Below, piece after piece: positions 1 through 8,460 of a stretch of 43,909 bases of DNA. The translations under genes were made by a program, and so were the position numbers. The DNA comes from an uncultured Bacteroidales bacterium (GTDB taxonomy: Bacteria > Bacteroidota > Bacteroidia > Bacteroidales > WCHB1-69), in the NCBI GenBank assembly GCA_900319925.1, contig ONQE01000022.1, forward strand, positions 1-43,909, read 5' to 3'. The stretch's first letter is position 1; the number at the start of each line of letters is the position of its first letter. Below the pieces are notes generated by a model that worked only from the letters and a program-made list of their open reading frames with translations, made no database searches and had not been told where the DNA came from.

Positions 1-1
1 A

Positions 2-520
2 CTGGCGTTGCGTGTTCAAAACGACAACTTGGACAATCAGGACAACAGTGGCACACCGTTTGTCAATTGGTATGCGCTGACGCCGGCACAGATCGCGCAA
101 CTCCAGACCATTGCCGAACGCAACACCGGCCGCGCCTCGGTGATGGCCAAGGGGGTGCTCTGCTTCTTCCACGGAATCTGTTACGAAGACGATTCGTTGG
201 TGGACGACAACGCGGACAACAATGCGGGGACCCGCGCGAAACGCGTGACGACGGACATTACCGATGACGCCGCCTTAACCGTCTATCCCAACCCCACTGA
301 CGACCTCCTGTTCGTGGAATTGCGCGGTGCGGAAATCGCCCGCGTTGCCCTTTACGACCTGCAGGGGCGGATGGTGACGGGCACGGGCGCACACGCAGGT
401 ACGCCCCAACAGGGCACAACCGCCACGATGAACATGCGCAACGTCCCCGCCGGCGTCTATCTCCTGCGCGTGACGGCCGCGGACGGGAAGGAATATCACC
501 AGAAGATTGTGAAACGGTAA
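2..520 (+). CDS. T9SS type A sorting-domain protein, C-terminal part
   Basis: The reading frame is open from the left edge of the window, so this is the 3' end of a larger gene. The last ~75 residues form a type IX secretion C-terminal sorting domain: an AALTVYPNPTDD start, a central VALYDLQGRMV strand and a VPAGVYLLRV...KIVKR ending. In this family the domain directs a Sec-exported protein across the outer membrane and is removed at the surface. The part before it (NWYALTPAQIAQLQTIAERN, then a stretch with two Cys, CFFHGICYED) is not recognised. The cargo's function cannot be told from this fragment. The next gene is convergent. Confidence 0.85.
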   Translation: MALRVQNDNLDNQDNSGTPFVNWYALTPAQIAQLQTIAERNTGRASVMAKGVLCFFHGICYEDDSLVDDNADNNAGTRAKRVTTDITDDAALTVYPNPTDDLLFVELRGAEIARVALYDLQGRMVTGTGAHAGTPQQGTTATMNMRNVPAGVYLLRVTAADGKEYHQKIVKR

Positions 521-651
521 GGATTTTCGGGTGCCATGTGGTGCCAGATTTTTCAACAATGTGACAGGCGTGAAAATCAACGGTACGAGTTTCGCCACGG
601 TGACCCGAAAACGAAAAAATCCACGCCGTGGCAAGAAAAAAACACGGACTA

Positions 652-829
652 CCTTCGCCCTACCCAAGGGGTTCCCAAGGAGATGCCATACTGTTGCCAT
701 ACTGATGCCATACTGATGCCATACTTAAGAGTATGGCTACACTATGGCTACACTATGGCATCAGTATGGCAAGTACTTGGGAAAGACTTGGCAAGTGCTT
801 GGGAAAAACTTGAGAAAAACTTGGGAAGG
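652..829. repeat. Large imperfect palindrome built of opposing short tandem repeats
   Basis: This fills most of the 367-nt gap (521-887) between two convergent genes. The left arm carries copies of a GATGCCATACT unit. The right arm carries its complement (AGTATGGC and ATGGCTACACT units). The arms meet at 721-734, where ATACT and AGTAT flank the loop TAAG. Further out, CCCAAGG copies on the left face CTTGGGAA copies on the right. It can fold on either strand, so it may act as a bidirectional transcription end. The rest of the gap shows no gene. Confidence 0.75.
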
Positions 830-887
830 AGCTGTCAGGCCATGTACACGTAACAACCTGACCGTGGAACCGTGTAACAGCCTGACC

Positions 888-3800
888 TCAGTCGATGTAG
901 AGGATCTCCGTCCGCACGTCCGCATAGCCCATACCCGACAGGCATTCCCGGTATTCCGACAGCTGCTTTTCGTACACCTTTTGGTGCTCGCTGCCCGTCT
1001 TGTAGTCGATGATCATCACGTGGTCGGGTTTGATGACCACGCGGTCGGGACGGCGCACATCACCGGCCGCCGTGATGATGGAAACCTCGTTGAGCACGCG
1101 GTCGCCCTCGTCAATGTAGAAGTACGGCCGCAGAACAGCATCGTTGGCCGTCCGCTCGAACAGCTGCAACAACCGCTTGCGAATCTCCTCCGGCTCGGCT
1201 GCCACCGCCGCCGCACGCTCCTCCTCCGTGGATGGGAAACGTGTTAATTTTTGTAAAAAGTCATGGATGTACGTGCCCGTCTCCTGCGACGCGGTGGACG
1301 CTTCCGACCGCACCACCTTGATGGATTCGTTCCCGCAGAAGTCCAAATCGGAGAGGAAGACCTGAAAGTCGGACCGCGGTGCCGCCGCCGGCTCGGTATC
1401 GCCCACTTTCGTACACCCGTAGTCGCCGTAGTAATGGATGCCCTCACCCAACTCGGTCATCTCGTAGAGGTCCTCGTCCATGCGCTCACCATCGTGGATG
1501 AAACTCTCCAAAGCTTGCTTGATCTCCCATTTGTCGCTCTCCTTCGCCTCTTTGGAGACATCCGTCAAGATGTAGAGCATGTCGGTGGCCCGGGTGAAAG
1601 CCACGTACCAAATATTCAACACATCCAAGCTTTTCTTGTTCTCCTCCTCTTCGTATGCTGGCTGGAAGTCAGAGAATTGCATCTCCTTTTGGTGCGTCAC
1701 GTAACAGCTTTGGCCGGTGACGGGATCGGTGACCCAATAGCTGGGGGGCTGGCTGTTGGAGGAGGCTGTTCCCAGCGTGATGACCACCGGGAACTCCATT
1801 CCCTTCGAGCTGTGGATGGTCATCAACTGGACAGCGCCGGTGGCATTCGACAGCGAAAGCCGCGGGATGGTCTCTTTGTAACGGTTGATGTCGTCCCACC
1901 AAACCAGGAAGTCCGCCACCGAACCGACGTGCGACTGCGTGTATTCGTGCACCAGGTCGAGGAAGTCGGCCACGAACGGGTCAGAGTCTCGGTCAAGCTC
2001 GTAAAAACGGACGATGTCCTTCACCGTGACGATAAAGGGATTCTTGTCCCAGTGGTCCACCGTCTCCAAAAGACCCTGAATGCCAAACTGTTGCTCCACC
2101 AAAGGGATGAACGGGGAGCGCTTGTTCTGATAGACGAGCTGGTCGAAAGCCTGATGATGCTTGCGGGAGAGATACTCCAATATGACGGTCTGCGCCAAGG
2201 AGTCCTCACGATTGAACAGGAACCGCAGCGTACTGATTATCAGGTTGATATTCGGATTGTCGATAAGCTGTAGGGATTCGGAGGTGATGACGGGGACACC
2301 TGCGAGCATCAGGCACTGGGCGAAGTCGTTGCACTTTTCGCGTCCGCGGAGCAGCACCGCGATGTCACCGTAGGAGAAGCCGCGAAAACGGGCATCCATC
2401 ACGGCATAGAGCAGCTCGGCACCCTCCGGTTTCATCGTGCGATAGACCTTCTGGTAGAAGTCCTCCGTGCACTCCGGCCAGATAGTCCTTATATCTTTGT
2501 AGTCCAGCTTGTTATAACCGAGAATCTGCACCAATCCGCCTACCCTTTTCTTGTTGAAATCCTGCTTGACGTTTTCGTAATAGGTACTCTTGTCCAGCTT
2601 CTCCGCATAATGTTTGAAGAAGCGGTTGTTGAACTCCACCACCGCCGGACAGGAGCGGAAGTTGGTTCTCAGAGGTTCGAAACGGAAGCGCTCCTCTCCC
2701 TGCAGTAAATTGGCTATATCTTTCTGGGAATCCGTATTTTGCAGGCGTTCTTTATCCGACAGGCAGAAGAAAAGATTCACTTCGCCGTTACGGAATCGGT
2801 AGATCGACTGCTTCACATCGCCGAAGAGCGTCAGGGAGCCGCCTCCACCCAATGCGTTTATAATCAGCGGTTTCAGATCATGCCATTGCATCAGCGAGGT
2901 ATCCTGGAACTCATCGATGAAGATATTCCGGTAGAATTTCATCTTCTCGAACAGCATATCGCCATTGCCCGACTGTATCTCGTCGTTCAGCAGCGGATTG
3001 CTTTCCGCGAGGAAGAACGAGTCCGTCTGCTCCTTGATGGTCTCGATATGGCTTTTCAGGGCGTCCAACACCAGCAGCTGGTTGGCGCTTTTGGACAAGA
3101 TGCGGTTGGTGAAGTAGCTTTTAGCATATTTTAACACGGCATCCTGAATCTGCGTGAAGAGATCCGCTATCTCTCCCGTCAGCGTTTCCATCAACGCCTC
3201 ATTGCGTGCCTTGTCCGCCTTTCCCCCTTTGTTGGTGAACACCTTAGCGGTGTTCATCCCCTGGTGGACCTTGCTTTTGTCGAAGCCTTTTTCCGATTCG
3301 AAGGGATCCGCTGCGACATGCGCGAACCATTTGTCCCACTTCATTGTTCCATTGGGCATAATCTTGAAGACCGCCGCATTTTTGAACACGGTATCGGCCT
3401 TATCGGACAGGGGCTTCACCTCCTTCTTGCACTGCTCCAAAATGGAATACTGGTTTTCCCCCCACTTCTTCACAATCTCCAACAGGTCATCCACTTGACG
3501 GGTGTTTTTCACGAAGGGATGGCTTTTTTCGGCATCGTAGTAGAGCACGCCGAGTCCCTTCGAGAGGAAGCGGTTGATGTTCGCACTCCCCTTGTCCTCC
3601 AGCTGTCGCAGCAGCTCGCGCACCACCACCTTGAACTGTTGGTTGTCGCGGGACAACTCGCAGATATACTGTTCGATGGCCATCTGGAAGAAGTCGGTCA
3701 GCCGGATCTGCACCGCATAGTTCATGCTGAGATTGAGGTAGAGGGCGGAGGAGCGGATCACGCGCTGGATAAAGCTGTCAATAGTGGTAATGCTGAATTG

Positions 3801-4190
3801 CGCGTAGTCGTACAAGATACTGTGCAGCAATGATTTGGCGCACTCATGGATAAAGACGAAGCACTCTTCGGGAGGAACGTCCACGGGGTCACCGAAAATC
3901 TTCTTGCAGAGCGTGCCGAAGCCGTTACTGTCGAGGTCGCCTATGGTTTCGGCGAAGGCGAGCGTGCGGAGCTGACGGACCACGCGGCTTTTCATCTCGG
4001 CGGCGGCGTTGTTGGTGAACGTGATCGCGAGGATGTACCGGTAGCCGTCGCACGAGGGGCAGACGAACGCGCGGCGGTCGGGCAGGCTCAGGAAGCGCCG
4101 GACATACGGTCGGAAACAGGTGGCGAGGTAGTCGAACACCAGATTGTAGGTTTTCCCGGAGCCGGCGGAGGCGGAATAGACGGTGAGCAT
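888..4190 (-). CDS. UvrD/RecB-family helicase-nuclease (AddA/RecB-like)
   Basis: This 1100-residue protein is a probable ATP-dependent DNA helicase-exonuclease for processing double-strand breaks. Superfamily 1 motifs appear in order: Walker A SAGSGKT at residues 8-14, a DEFQDTS Walker B near 430, GDVKQSIYRFRNG near 460, TIHSSKGMEFP near 790 and YVAFTRA near 870. The C-terminal ~120 residues contain RPDRVVIKP...MIIDYKTG, the core of a RecB-type PD-(D/E)XK nuclease. Length fits AddA/RecB-like proteins of Bacteroidetes, which usually work with an AddB-like partner; none is in the window. The gene lies 123 nt downstream of purE on the same strand. Its start codon sits behind a nine-G homopolymer and a G-rich repeat tract, with no recognisable promoter between. 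Confidence 0.88.
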   Translation of the reverse strand: MLTVYSASAGSGKTYNLVFDYLATCFRPYVRRFLSLPDRRAFVCPSCDGYRYILAITFTNNAAAEMKSRVVRQLRTLAFAETIGDLDSNGFGTLCKKIFGDPVDVPPEECFVFIHECAKSLLHSILYDYAQFSITTIDSFIQRVIRSSALYLNLSMNYAVQIRLTDFFQMAIEQYICELSRDNQQFKVVVRELLRQLEDKGSANINRFLSKGLGVLYYDAEKSHPFVKNTRQVDDLLEIVKKWGENQYSILEQCKKEVKPLSDKADTVFKNAAVFKIMPNGTMKWDKWFAHVAADPFESEKGFDKSKVHQGMNTAKVFTNKGGKADKARNEALMETLTGEIADLFTQIQDAVLKYAKSYFTNRILSKSANQLLVLDALKSHIETIKEQTDSFFLAESNPLLNDEIQSGNGDMLFEKMKFYRNIFIDEFQDTSLMQWHDLKPLIINALGGGGSLTLFGDVKQSIYRFRNGEVNLFFCLSDKERLQNTDSQKDIANLLQGEERFRFEPLRTNFRSCPAVVEFNNRFFKHYAEKLDKSTYYENVKQDFNKKRVGGLVQILGYNKLDYKDIRTIWPECTEDFYQKVYRTMKPEGAELLYAVMDARFRGFSYGDIAVLLRGREKCNDFAQCLMLAGVPVITSESLQLIDNPNINLIISTLRFLFNREDSLAQTVILEYLSRKHHQAFDQLVYQNKRSPFIPLVEQQFGIQGLLETVDHWDKNPFIVTVKDIVRFYELDRDSDPFVADFLDLVHEYTQSHVGSVADFLVWWDDINRYKETIPRLSLSNATGAVQLMTIHSSKGMEFPVVITLGTASSNSQPPSYWVTDPVTGQSCYVTHQKEMQFSDFQPAYEEEENKKSLDVLNIWYVAFTRATDMLYILTDVSKEAKESDKWEIKQALESFIHDGERMDEDLYEMTELGEGIHYYGDYGCTKVGDTEPAAAPRSDFQVFLSDLDFCGNESIKVVRSEASTASQETGTYIHDFLQKLTRFPSTEEERAAAVAAEPEEIRKRLLQLFERTANDAVLRPYFYIDEGDRVLNEVSIITAAGDVRRPDRVVIKPDHVMIIDYKTGSEHQKVYEKQLSEYRECLSGMGYADVRTEILYID

Positions 4191-4192
4191 TA

Positions 4193-4316
4193 GGGGGGGG
4201 GTAAGGTTTAAGGTTTAAGGTTGAGGGTTTAAGGGTTAAGGTTTAAGGTTGAGGGTTTAAGGGTTATGGGTTAAGGTTGAGGGTTTAAGGGTTATGGGTT
4301 AAGGGGTTGGGGGTTA
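4193..4316. repeat. G-rich GGTTTAAGG/GGGTTAAGG tandem repeat with a poly-G tract
   Basis: About 120 nt of degenerate tandem units such as GGTTTAAGG, TTGAGGGTTTAAGG and GGGTTATGGGTTAAGG, G-rich on the plus strand. Nine consecutive G (4193-4201) end one end of the tract, 3 nt from the helicase start codon. The tract fills the whole gap between the purE stop and the helicase start and begins at the purE stop codon. The sequence is telomere-like in look, but nothing suggests a chromosome end. Confidence 0.85.
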
Positions 4317-4820
4317 GTTGGTTTTGAAGTTGTAGGAGACTTGGGCGAGGTCGGCGTTGGCCTTGACGATTTTCTGTTTGAGGCTCTGTTTGAAGGCGGT
4401 CACTTTGGCCATCATTTCGGGGTTGTTGACGCCGAGCATCTGCAGGGCGAGGATGGCGGCGTTCTGGGCGCCGTTGATGGCGACGGTGGCTACGGGGATG
4501 CCGGGGGGCATCTGCAGCATGGCGAGGGCGGCGTCCACTCCTTCGAGCGACGACTTGATGGGCACTCCGATGACGGGCAGGGGGGTCATGGCGGCGATCA
4601 CGCCGGGGAGATGGGCGGCCATGCCCGCGCCGGCGATGATGACTTTCACGCCGCGCTCGTGGGCGTGCTTCGCGTAGTCGGCCACCTCATCGGGTGTGCG
4701 GTGGGCGGAAAGCGCCAACACCTCGAAGGGAATCTCTTGACTGTCAAAAAACTTGCAGGCGGCCTCCATGACGGGAAGGTCGGAGGTGCTGCCCATAATG
4801 ATACTCACTAATGCTTGCAT
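4314..4820 (-). CDS. purE: N5-carboxyaminoimidazole ribonucleotide mutase PurE
   Basis: PurE converts N5-CAIR to CAIR (4-carboxy-5-aminoimidazole ribonucleotide) in de novo purine synthesis. The 168-residue length is normal for class I PurE. Hallmarks are present in order: IMGSTSDLP near the N-terminus for phosphate binding, LSAHRTP with the catalytic His, GAGMAAHLPGV, and MPPGIPVATVAINGAQNAA. The start at 4820 follows a TATTTTTG -7 element at 4856-4863, read on the minus strand, in the divergent gap shared with the TonB receptor gene. The final codons run straight into the G-rich repeat. The helicase gene follows on the same strand and may be cotranscribed. Confidence 0.96.
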   Translation of the reverse strand: MQALVSIIMGSTSDLPVMEAACKFFDSQEIPFEVLALSAHRTPDEVADYAKHAHERGVKVIIAGAGMAAHLPGVIAAMTPLPVIGVPIKSSLEGVDAALAMLQMPPGIPVATVAINGAQNAAILALQMLGVNNPEMMAKVTAFKQSLKQKIVKANADLAQVSYNFKTN

Positions 4821-4855
4821 ATTTCTCTTTCTTTTGGTGTATGAATTTGAAAAGG

Positions 4856-4863
4856 CAAAAATA
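4856..4863 (-). promoter_or_regulatory. -7 promoter element (TATTTTTG) of purE
   Basis: Matches the Bacteroidetes TAnnTTTG -7 element, 36 nt upstream of the purE start codon. It sits back to back with the promoter of the TonB receptor. Confidence 0.6.
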
Positions 4864-4876
4864 CAAAGATTTTCGA

Positions 4877-4906
4877 TTGGATGCTATCATAAATTGTGTA
4901 CCTTTG
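4877..4906 (+). promoter_or_regulatory. Promoter of the TonB-dependent receptor gene
   Basis: A TTG at 4877-4879 and TACCTTTG at 4899-4906 are separated by 19 nt, the usual Bacteroidetes -33/-7 arrangement. It lies 26 nt before the chosen ATG and so argues against the longer upstream start. Confidence 0.7.
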
Positions 4907-4932
4907 CGCCCTTAAATTTAAATGGACGAAGA

Positions 4933-7218
4933 ATGGTCAAAAAATACGCTCTCACGTTTCTGTTTTGCCTGCTGTGCGGCTTTGTTTTCTCGCAGCACGC
5001 CGTGTTGAAAGGGTTCACCTACGACGAATCCTCCGGCGAGTCGCTGCCCTACTGCACCATCCAGCTGATGGGCACCTCCTACGGAGCGCTCTCCGACGCT
5101 TCGGGCGCGTTCCTCATCAACAAGATTCCGGCGGGAACCTACACGGTGAAGGTCTCGCGGATGGGCTATGTCGATTTGATGGACACCATCACCGTGGGCA
5201 GCAGCGGCAATACGACCAAGCGCTACAGCATCTCCCCCAACTCGCAAACCCTCGACGCCGTGCAGATTGTGGGCGAGAACACCCGCAAGGAGCAGGAGAC
5301 GCGCACGGCCGTCATCAGCGTGACCCCCAAGGACATGAGCAAGATGCCGGCCATCGGCGGACAGCCCGACTTCGCGCAGTACCTGCAGGTGCTGCCCGGC
5401 ATCATCTCCACCGGTGACCAGGGCGGACAGCTCTACGTGCGCGGCGGTACCCCCGTGCAGAACATGCTCCTGCTCGACGGCACCATCCTCTTCAACCCGT
5501 TCCACTCCATCGGCATCTTCTCGGTGTTCGACATGGACATCATGAGCAGCGCCGACGTCTATACCGGCGGCTTCGGGGCGGAGTTCGGCGGACGCATCTC
5601 CTCCGTGATGGACATCAAGACCCGCGACGGCAACAAGAAACGTCTCGCCGGCAAGGTGGATGTGAGCAACATCGGGGCGCAGCTTCTCCTCGAAGGCCCG
5701 CTGCTCAAGCTCAAAGACGACCGGAAAACCTCCATCAGCTTCATCCTCTCCGGCAAAGGCTCCTATCTGGAACAGTCCGCCAAGGTGTTCTACCCCTACG
5801 TGGAAAGCGCGGACGGCCTCCCCTACAGCTTCCTCGACCTCTACGGCAAGTTGACGCTCGCCACGCGTAACGGCACACGGTTGAACCTCTTCGGTTTCAA
5901 CTACACCGACCGCGTGAAATACAGCTCTGTGGCCAACTACGGCTGGGACAACTGGGGTGTCGGCACCAACTTCCTCATCGTGCCCGGCGACGCGCCCACC
6001 ACCATCGAGGGCTCCTTAGCCTACTCCAAGTACTCCTCCGAGCTGCAGGATGTCAACTTCGACCCGCGCCGCAGCTCCATGGACGGCTTCACTTTCGACT
6101 TGGGATTCAACTACTTCCTCGGCAAAAGCCTGCTGAAAGTCGGCATCGACGTGGTGGGCTACAACACCAACTACGAATACTACACCATCTACCACTCGCA
6201 GCGGCTCATCGAGGACCACACCACCGACCTGTCGCTGTTCATCAAGTACAAATACAACTTCCGCAACAAGCTGTTGATCGAACCCGGTTTCCGGTTGCAG
6301 TACTACTACTCCCTCGGGCAGGCTTCCCCGGAGCCGCGATTGGCCATCAAATACAACATACTCAAGAACTTGCGTCTGAAGTTGGCGGCAGGTATGTATT
6401 CCCAGAACCTCGTCTCCGTCACCTCCGACCAGGATGTGGTGAGCCTGTTCACCGGTTTCATCTCGTCGCCGTTGGAGAGTGCGCTGCTGCCGAACTCGCT
6501 CATCGGGGACGACAAGGAGATAAAAGGCCGTCTGCAGAAGGCGCAGCACGTGGTGCTTGGTCTTGAGTACGACCCCATCAGTCCGCTGAGCATCAACATC
6601 GAGGGTTACTTCAAGAATTTCTCGCAGCTGATCTCCGTGAATCGCTACAAGATGCTCGACGAAGACACCGAGTTCATCTGGGAGAAGGGCCAGGCCTACG
6701 GCGGTGACATCTCCCTGAAATACGACTACAAGGGCGTTTACCTCTGGTTTGTCTATTCCTTGGGTTGGGTGAAGCGTACCGACGGCAACATCGAGTACTA
6801 CCCGCACTTCGACCGTCGCCACAACATCAACCTGGTGGCGTCCTACGCGTTCGGCAAGCGCCGCTCGTGGGAGGTGAACCTCCGCTGGAACTTCGGTTCG
6901 GGCTTCCCGTTCACGCAGACGCAGGCCTACTACCCGCACTACGACCCCACGCACATCAACGACGACTATGTGGCCGCCAACGAGAATGTCTATTTCCTGT
7001 TGGCCGACTTCAACCAGTCGCGACTGCCGAGCTACCACCGCCTCGACATCGGTGCCAAGAAGAAATTCTACCTTGGCGAGCGCCACACCCTCGAAGCCAG
7101 CATCTCCATGACCAACGTCTATAACTACAAGAACATCTTCTACGTCAACCGCATCACCAACGACATTGTCTATCAGCTGCCGTTCCTCTACTACTTCGGC
7201 CTGACCTGGCGTTTCTAA
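4933..7218 (+). CDS. TonB-dependent receptor with N-terminal carboxypeptidase-like domain
   Basis: This 761-residue outer-membrane protein probably imports a TonB-dependent ligand of unknown identity. The start at 4933 gives a clean signal peptide (MVKKYALTFLFCLLCGFVFS, then QHAV) and lies just after a good promoter; the frame is open further upstream but would include that promoter. Residues ~22-110 form the carboxypeptidase-regulatory-like beta-sandwich (GESLPYCTIQLMGT...AGTYTVKVSRMGY). A plug domain follows (GGQPDFAQYLQVLPGI, LYVRGGTPVQNMLLLDG, FGAEFGGRISSVMD). The rest is beta-barrel, ending in an aromatic strand (LTWRF) as expected for outer-membrane insertion. No SusD-like gene is next to it, so it is not a classical polysaccharide-use locus. 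Metal or small-molecule uptake, or TonB-dependent signalling, are alternatives. Confidence 0.9.
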   Translation: MVKKYALTFLFCLLCGFVFSQHAVLKGFTYDESSGESLPYCTIQLMGTSYGALSDASGAFLINKIPAGTYTVKVSRMGYVDLMDTITVGSSGNTTKRYSISPNSQTLDAVQIVGENTRKEQETRTAVISVTPKDMSKMPAIGGQPDFAQYLQVLPGIISTGDQGGQLYVRGGTPVQNMLLLDGTILFNPFHSIGIFSVFDMDIMSSADVYTGGFGAEFGGRISSVMDIKTRDGNKKRLAGKVDVSNIGAQLLLEGPLLKLKDDRKTSISFILSGKGSYLEQSAKVFYPYVESADGLPYSFLDLYGKLTLATRNGTRLNLFGFNYTDRVKYSSVANYGWDNWGVGTNFLIVPGDAPTTIEGSLAYSKYSSELQDVNFDPRRSSMDGFTFDLGFNYFLGKSLLKVGIDVVGYNTNYEYYTIYHSQRLIEDHTTDLSLFIKYKYNFRNKLLIEPGFRLQYYYSLGQASPEPRLAIKYNILKNLRLKLAAGMYSQNLVSVTSDQDVVSLFTGFISSPLESALLPNSLIGDDKEIKGRLQKAQHVVLGLEYDPISPLSINIEGYFKNFSQLISVNRYKMLDEDTEFIWEKGQAYGGDISLKYDYKGVYLWFVYSLGWVKRTDGNIEYYPHFDRRHNINLVASYAFGKRRSWEVNLRWNFGSGFPFTQTQAYYPHYDPTHINDDYVAANENVYFLLADFNQSRLPSYHRLDIGAKKKFYLGERHTLEASISMTNVYNYKNIFYVNRITNDIVYQLPFLYYFGLTWRF

Positions 7219-7254
7219 ACTATGCGGGTGCGAGACGACGGGCAAAGATTTCCA

Positions 7255-7284
7255 TTGGAGATACCCGCAAAAATGCTATCTTTG
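7255..7284 (+). promoter_or_regulatory. Promoter of the acyltransferase-GT9 pair
   Basis: A TTG at 7255-7257 and TATCTTTG at 7277-7284, spaced by 19 nt, lie 23 nt before the acyltransferase ATG. Confidence 0.7.
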
Positions 7285-7307
7285 CCGCCCGATTTTGAAT
7301 AACGAAG

Positions 7308-8438
7308 ATGGATTTCGAAGACATACGACCATATACCGATCTGGAGTTCAAGGCGGCCTACCTTCGCCTTGCGGAATATCCTGGTTTTCAGGAGGCTATT
7401 GCCATGTTCCTGCCTGGGTATTCCGTCAGCCAGTTCAAGCAGGATTTAGCGAATTTTAACACTGTCGAGGATGTGCAACGCGACCTGGACAAGCGGTTCG
7501 TGGACGTCTTCATCGCCCAATCTTCCAAAGGGGTGACGCTGTCGGGCATCGAGAACATCGACGAGAACTTGGCCTACATGTTCATCGGCAACCACCGCGA
7601 CATCACGTTCGACCCCGCGCTGCTGGAGTACTACTTCTTCGTGGAACACCGCAGAACCTCCCGCATCGCGGTGGGCGACAACCTCTACTCCACCCCGCTG
7701 CTGAACGAAGTCGCGAAACTGAACAAGATGGTCAAGGTGAAGCGGACGGGCACCATGCGCGAGAAGCTGGAGAACTCCTACACGCTCGCCGCCTACATCC
7801 AACAGTCGCTCTTTGAAGACCACGAGTCTGTCTGGATCGCCCAGCGCGACGGCCGCACCAAGGACGGCAACGACTACACCAAGCACGGGCTGGTGAAGAT
7901 GATTACGCTCGGCAACGACAAGAACCTGATGGAGACTATCCGCCGGATGAACATCACCCCCGTGACCGTCTCCTACGAATACGAGCCGTGTGACAAACTG
8001 AAAGCCAGGGAGTTGGCCTTAAGCGAGAATGCCGTTTATCACAAACAGCCCGGCGAGGACTTCAACAGCATCAAGCAGGGCATCTTCGGGCAGAAGGGGC
8101 GCATGTCGCTCACCATCGGCACGCCCATCATCCGTGAACTGGACACCATTCCCGAGGAGCTGTCCAACAACGATAAAATCGATTTAGTCTGCAAGCTCAT
8201 CGACAAGCAGATTTATACGAACTACACGCTCTACCCCAACAACTACATCGCCCACGACATGCTCCATCAGGAGGAGACGTACCACGAGCACTACACGGAC
8301 GCCGAAAGGGCTAAGTTTGAGCAGTATTTACAGATGCAGTCGCAGGTTCCGGATGTCACGGAGGCCAAAATGTTGGAGAACCTGCTGAAGATATACGCCA
8401 ACCCCGTTGACAATTACTATAAAACCATATCCGAATAG
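7308..8438 (+). CDS. PlsC-like lysophospholipid/glycerol-phosphate acyltransferase family protein
   Basis: A 376-residue protein with the acyltransferase signature NHRDITFD (NHx4D; the His and Asp are the catalytic pair of this superfamily) near residues 98-105. WIAQRDGRTKDG near 180 stands where the family has its EGTRS-like substrate-binding motif. It probably moves an acyl chain onto a glycerol-phosphate-type or lipid A-like acceptor at the inner membrane. The ~75 N-terminal residues and the long C-terminal part are outside the core domain. It has its own promoter, and the GT9 gene begins 22 nt after its stop, so the two are probably an operon for envelope lipid or glycan assembly. The exact substrate cannot be read from the sequence. 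Confidence 0.75.
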   Translation: MDFEDIRPYTDLEFKAAYLRLAEYPGFQEAIAMFLPGYSVSQFKQDLANFNTVEDVQRDLDKRFVDVFIAQSSKGVTLSGIENIDENLAYMFIGNHRDITFDPALLEYYFFVEHRRTSRIAVGDNLYSTPLLNEVAKLNKMVKVKRTGTMREKLENSYTLAAYIQQSLFEDHESVWIAQRDGRTKDGNDYTKHGLVKMITLGNDKNLMETIRRMNITPVTVSYEYEPCDKLKARELALSENAVYHKQPGEDFNSIKQGIFGQKGRMSLTIGTPIIRELDTIPEELSNNDKIDLVCKLIDKQIYTNYTLYPNNYIAHDMLHQEETYHEHYTDAERAKFEQYLQMQSQVPDVTEAKMLENLLKIYANPVDNYYKTISE

Positions 8439-8460
8439 AATTAAAGATTTTTAACACATT

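Noticed and set aside
4193..4316. Chromosome end or telomere
   Set aside because: Genes continue normally on both sides and the tract is short and degenerate.
6016..7245. 409-codon open frame opposite the TonB receptor
   Set aside because: Antisense shadow with a Val/Glu/His-rich composition typical of such frames.
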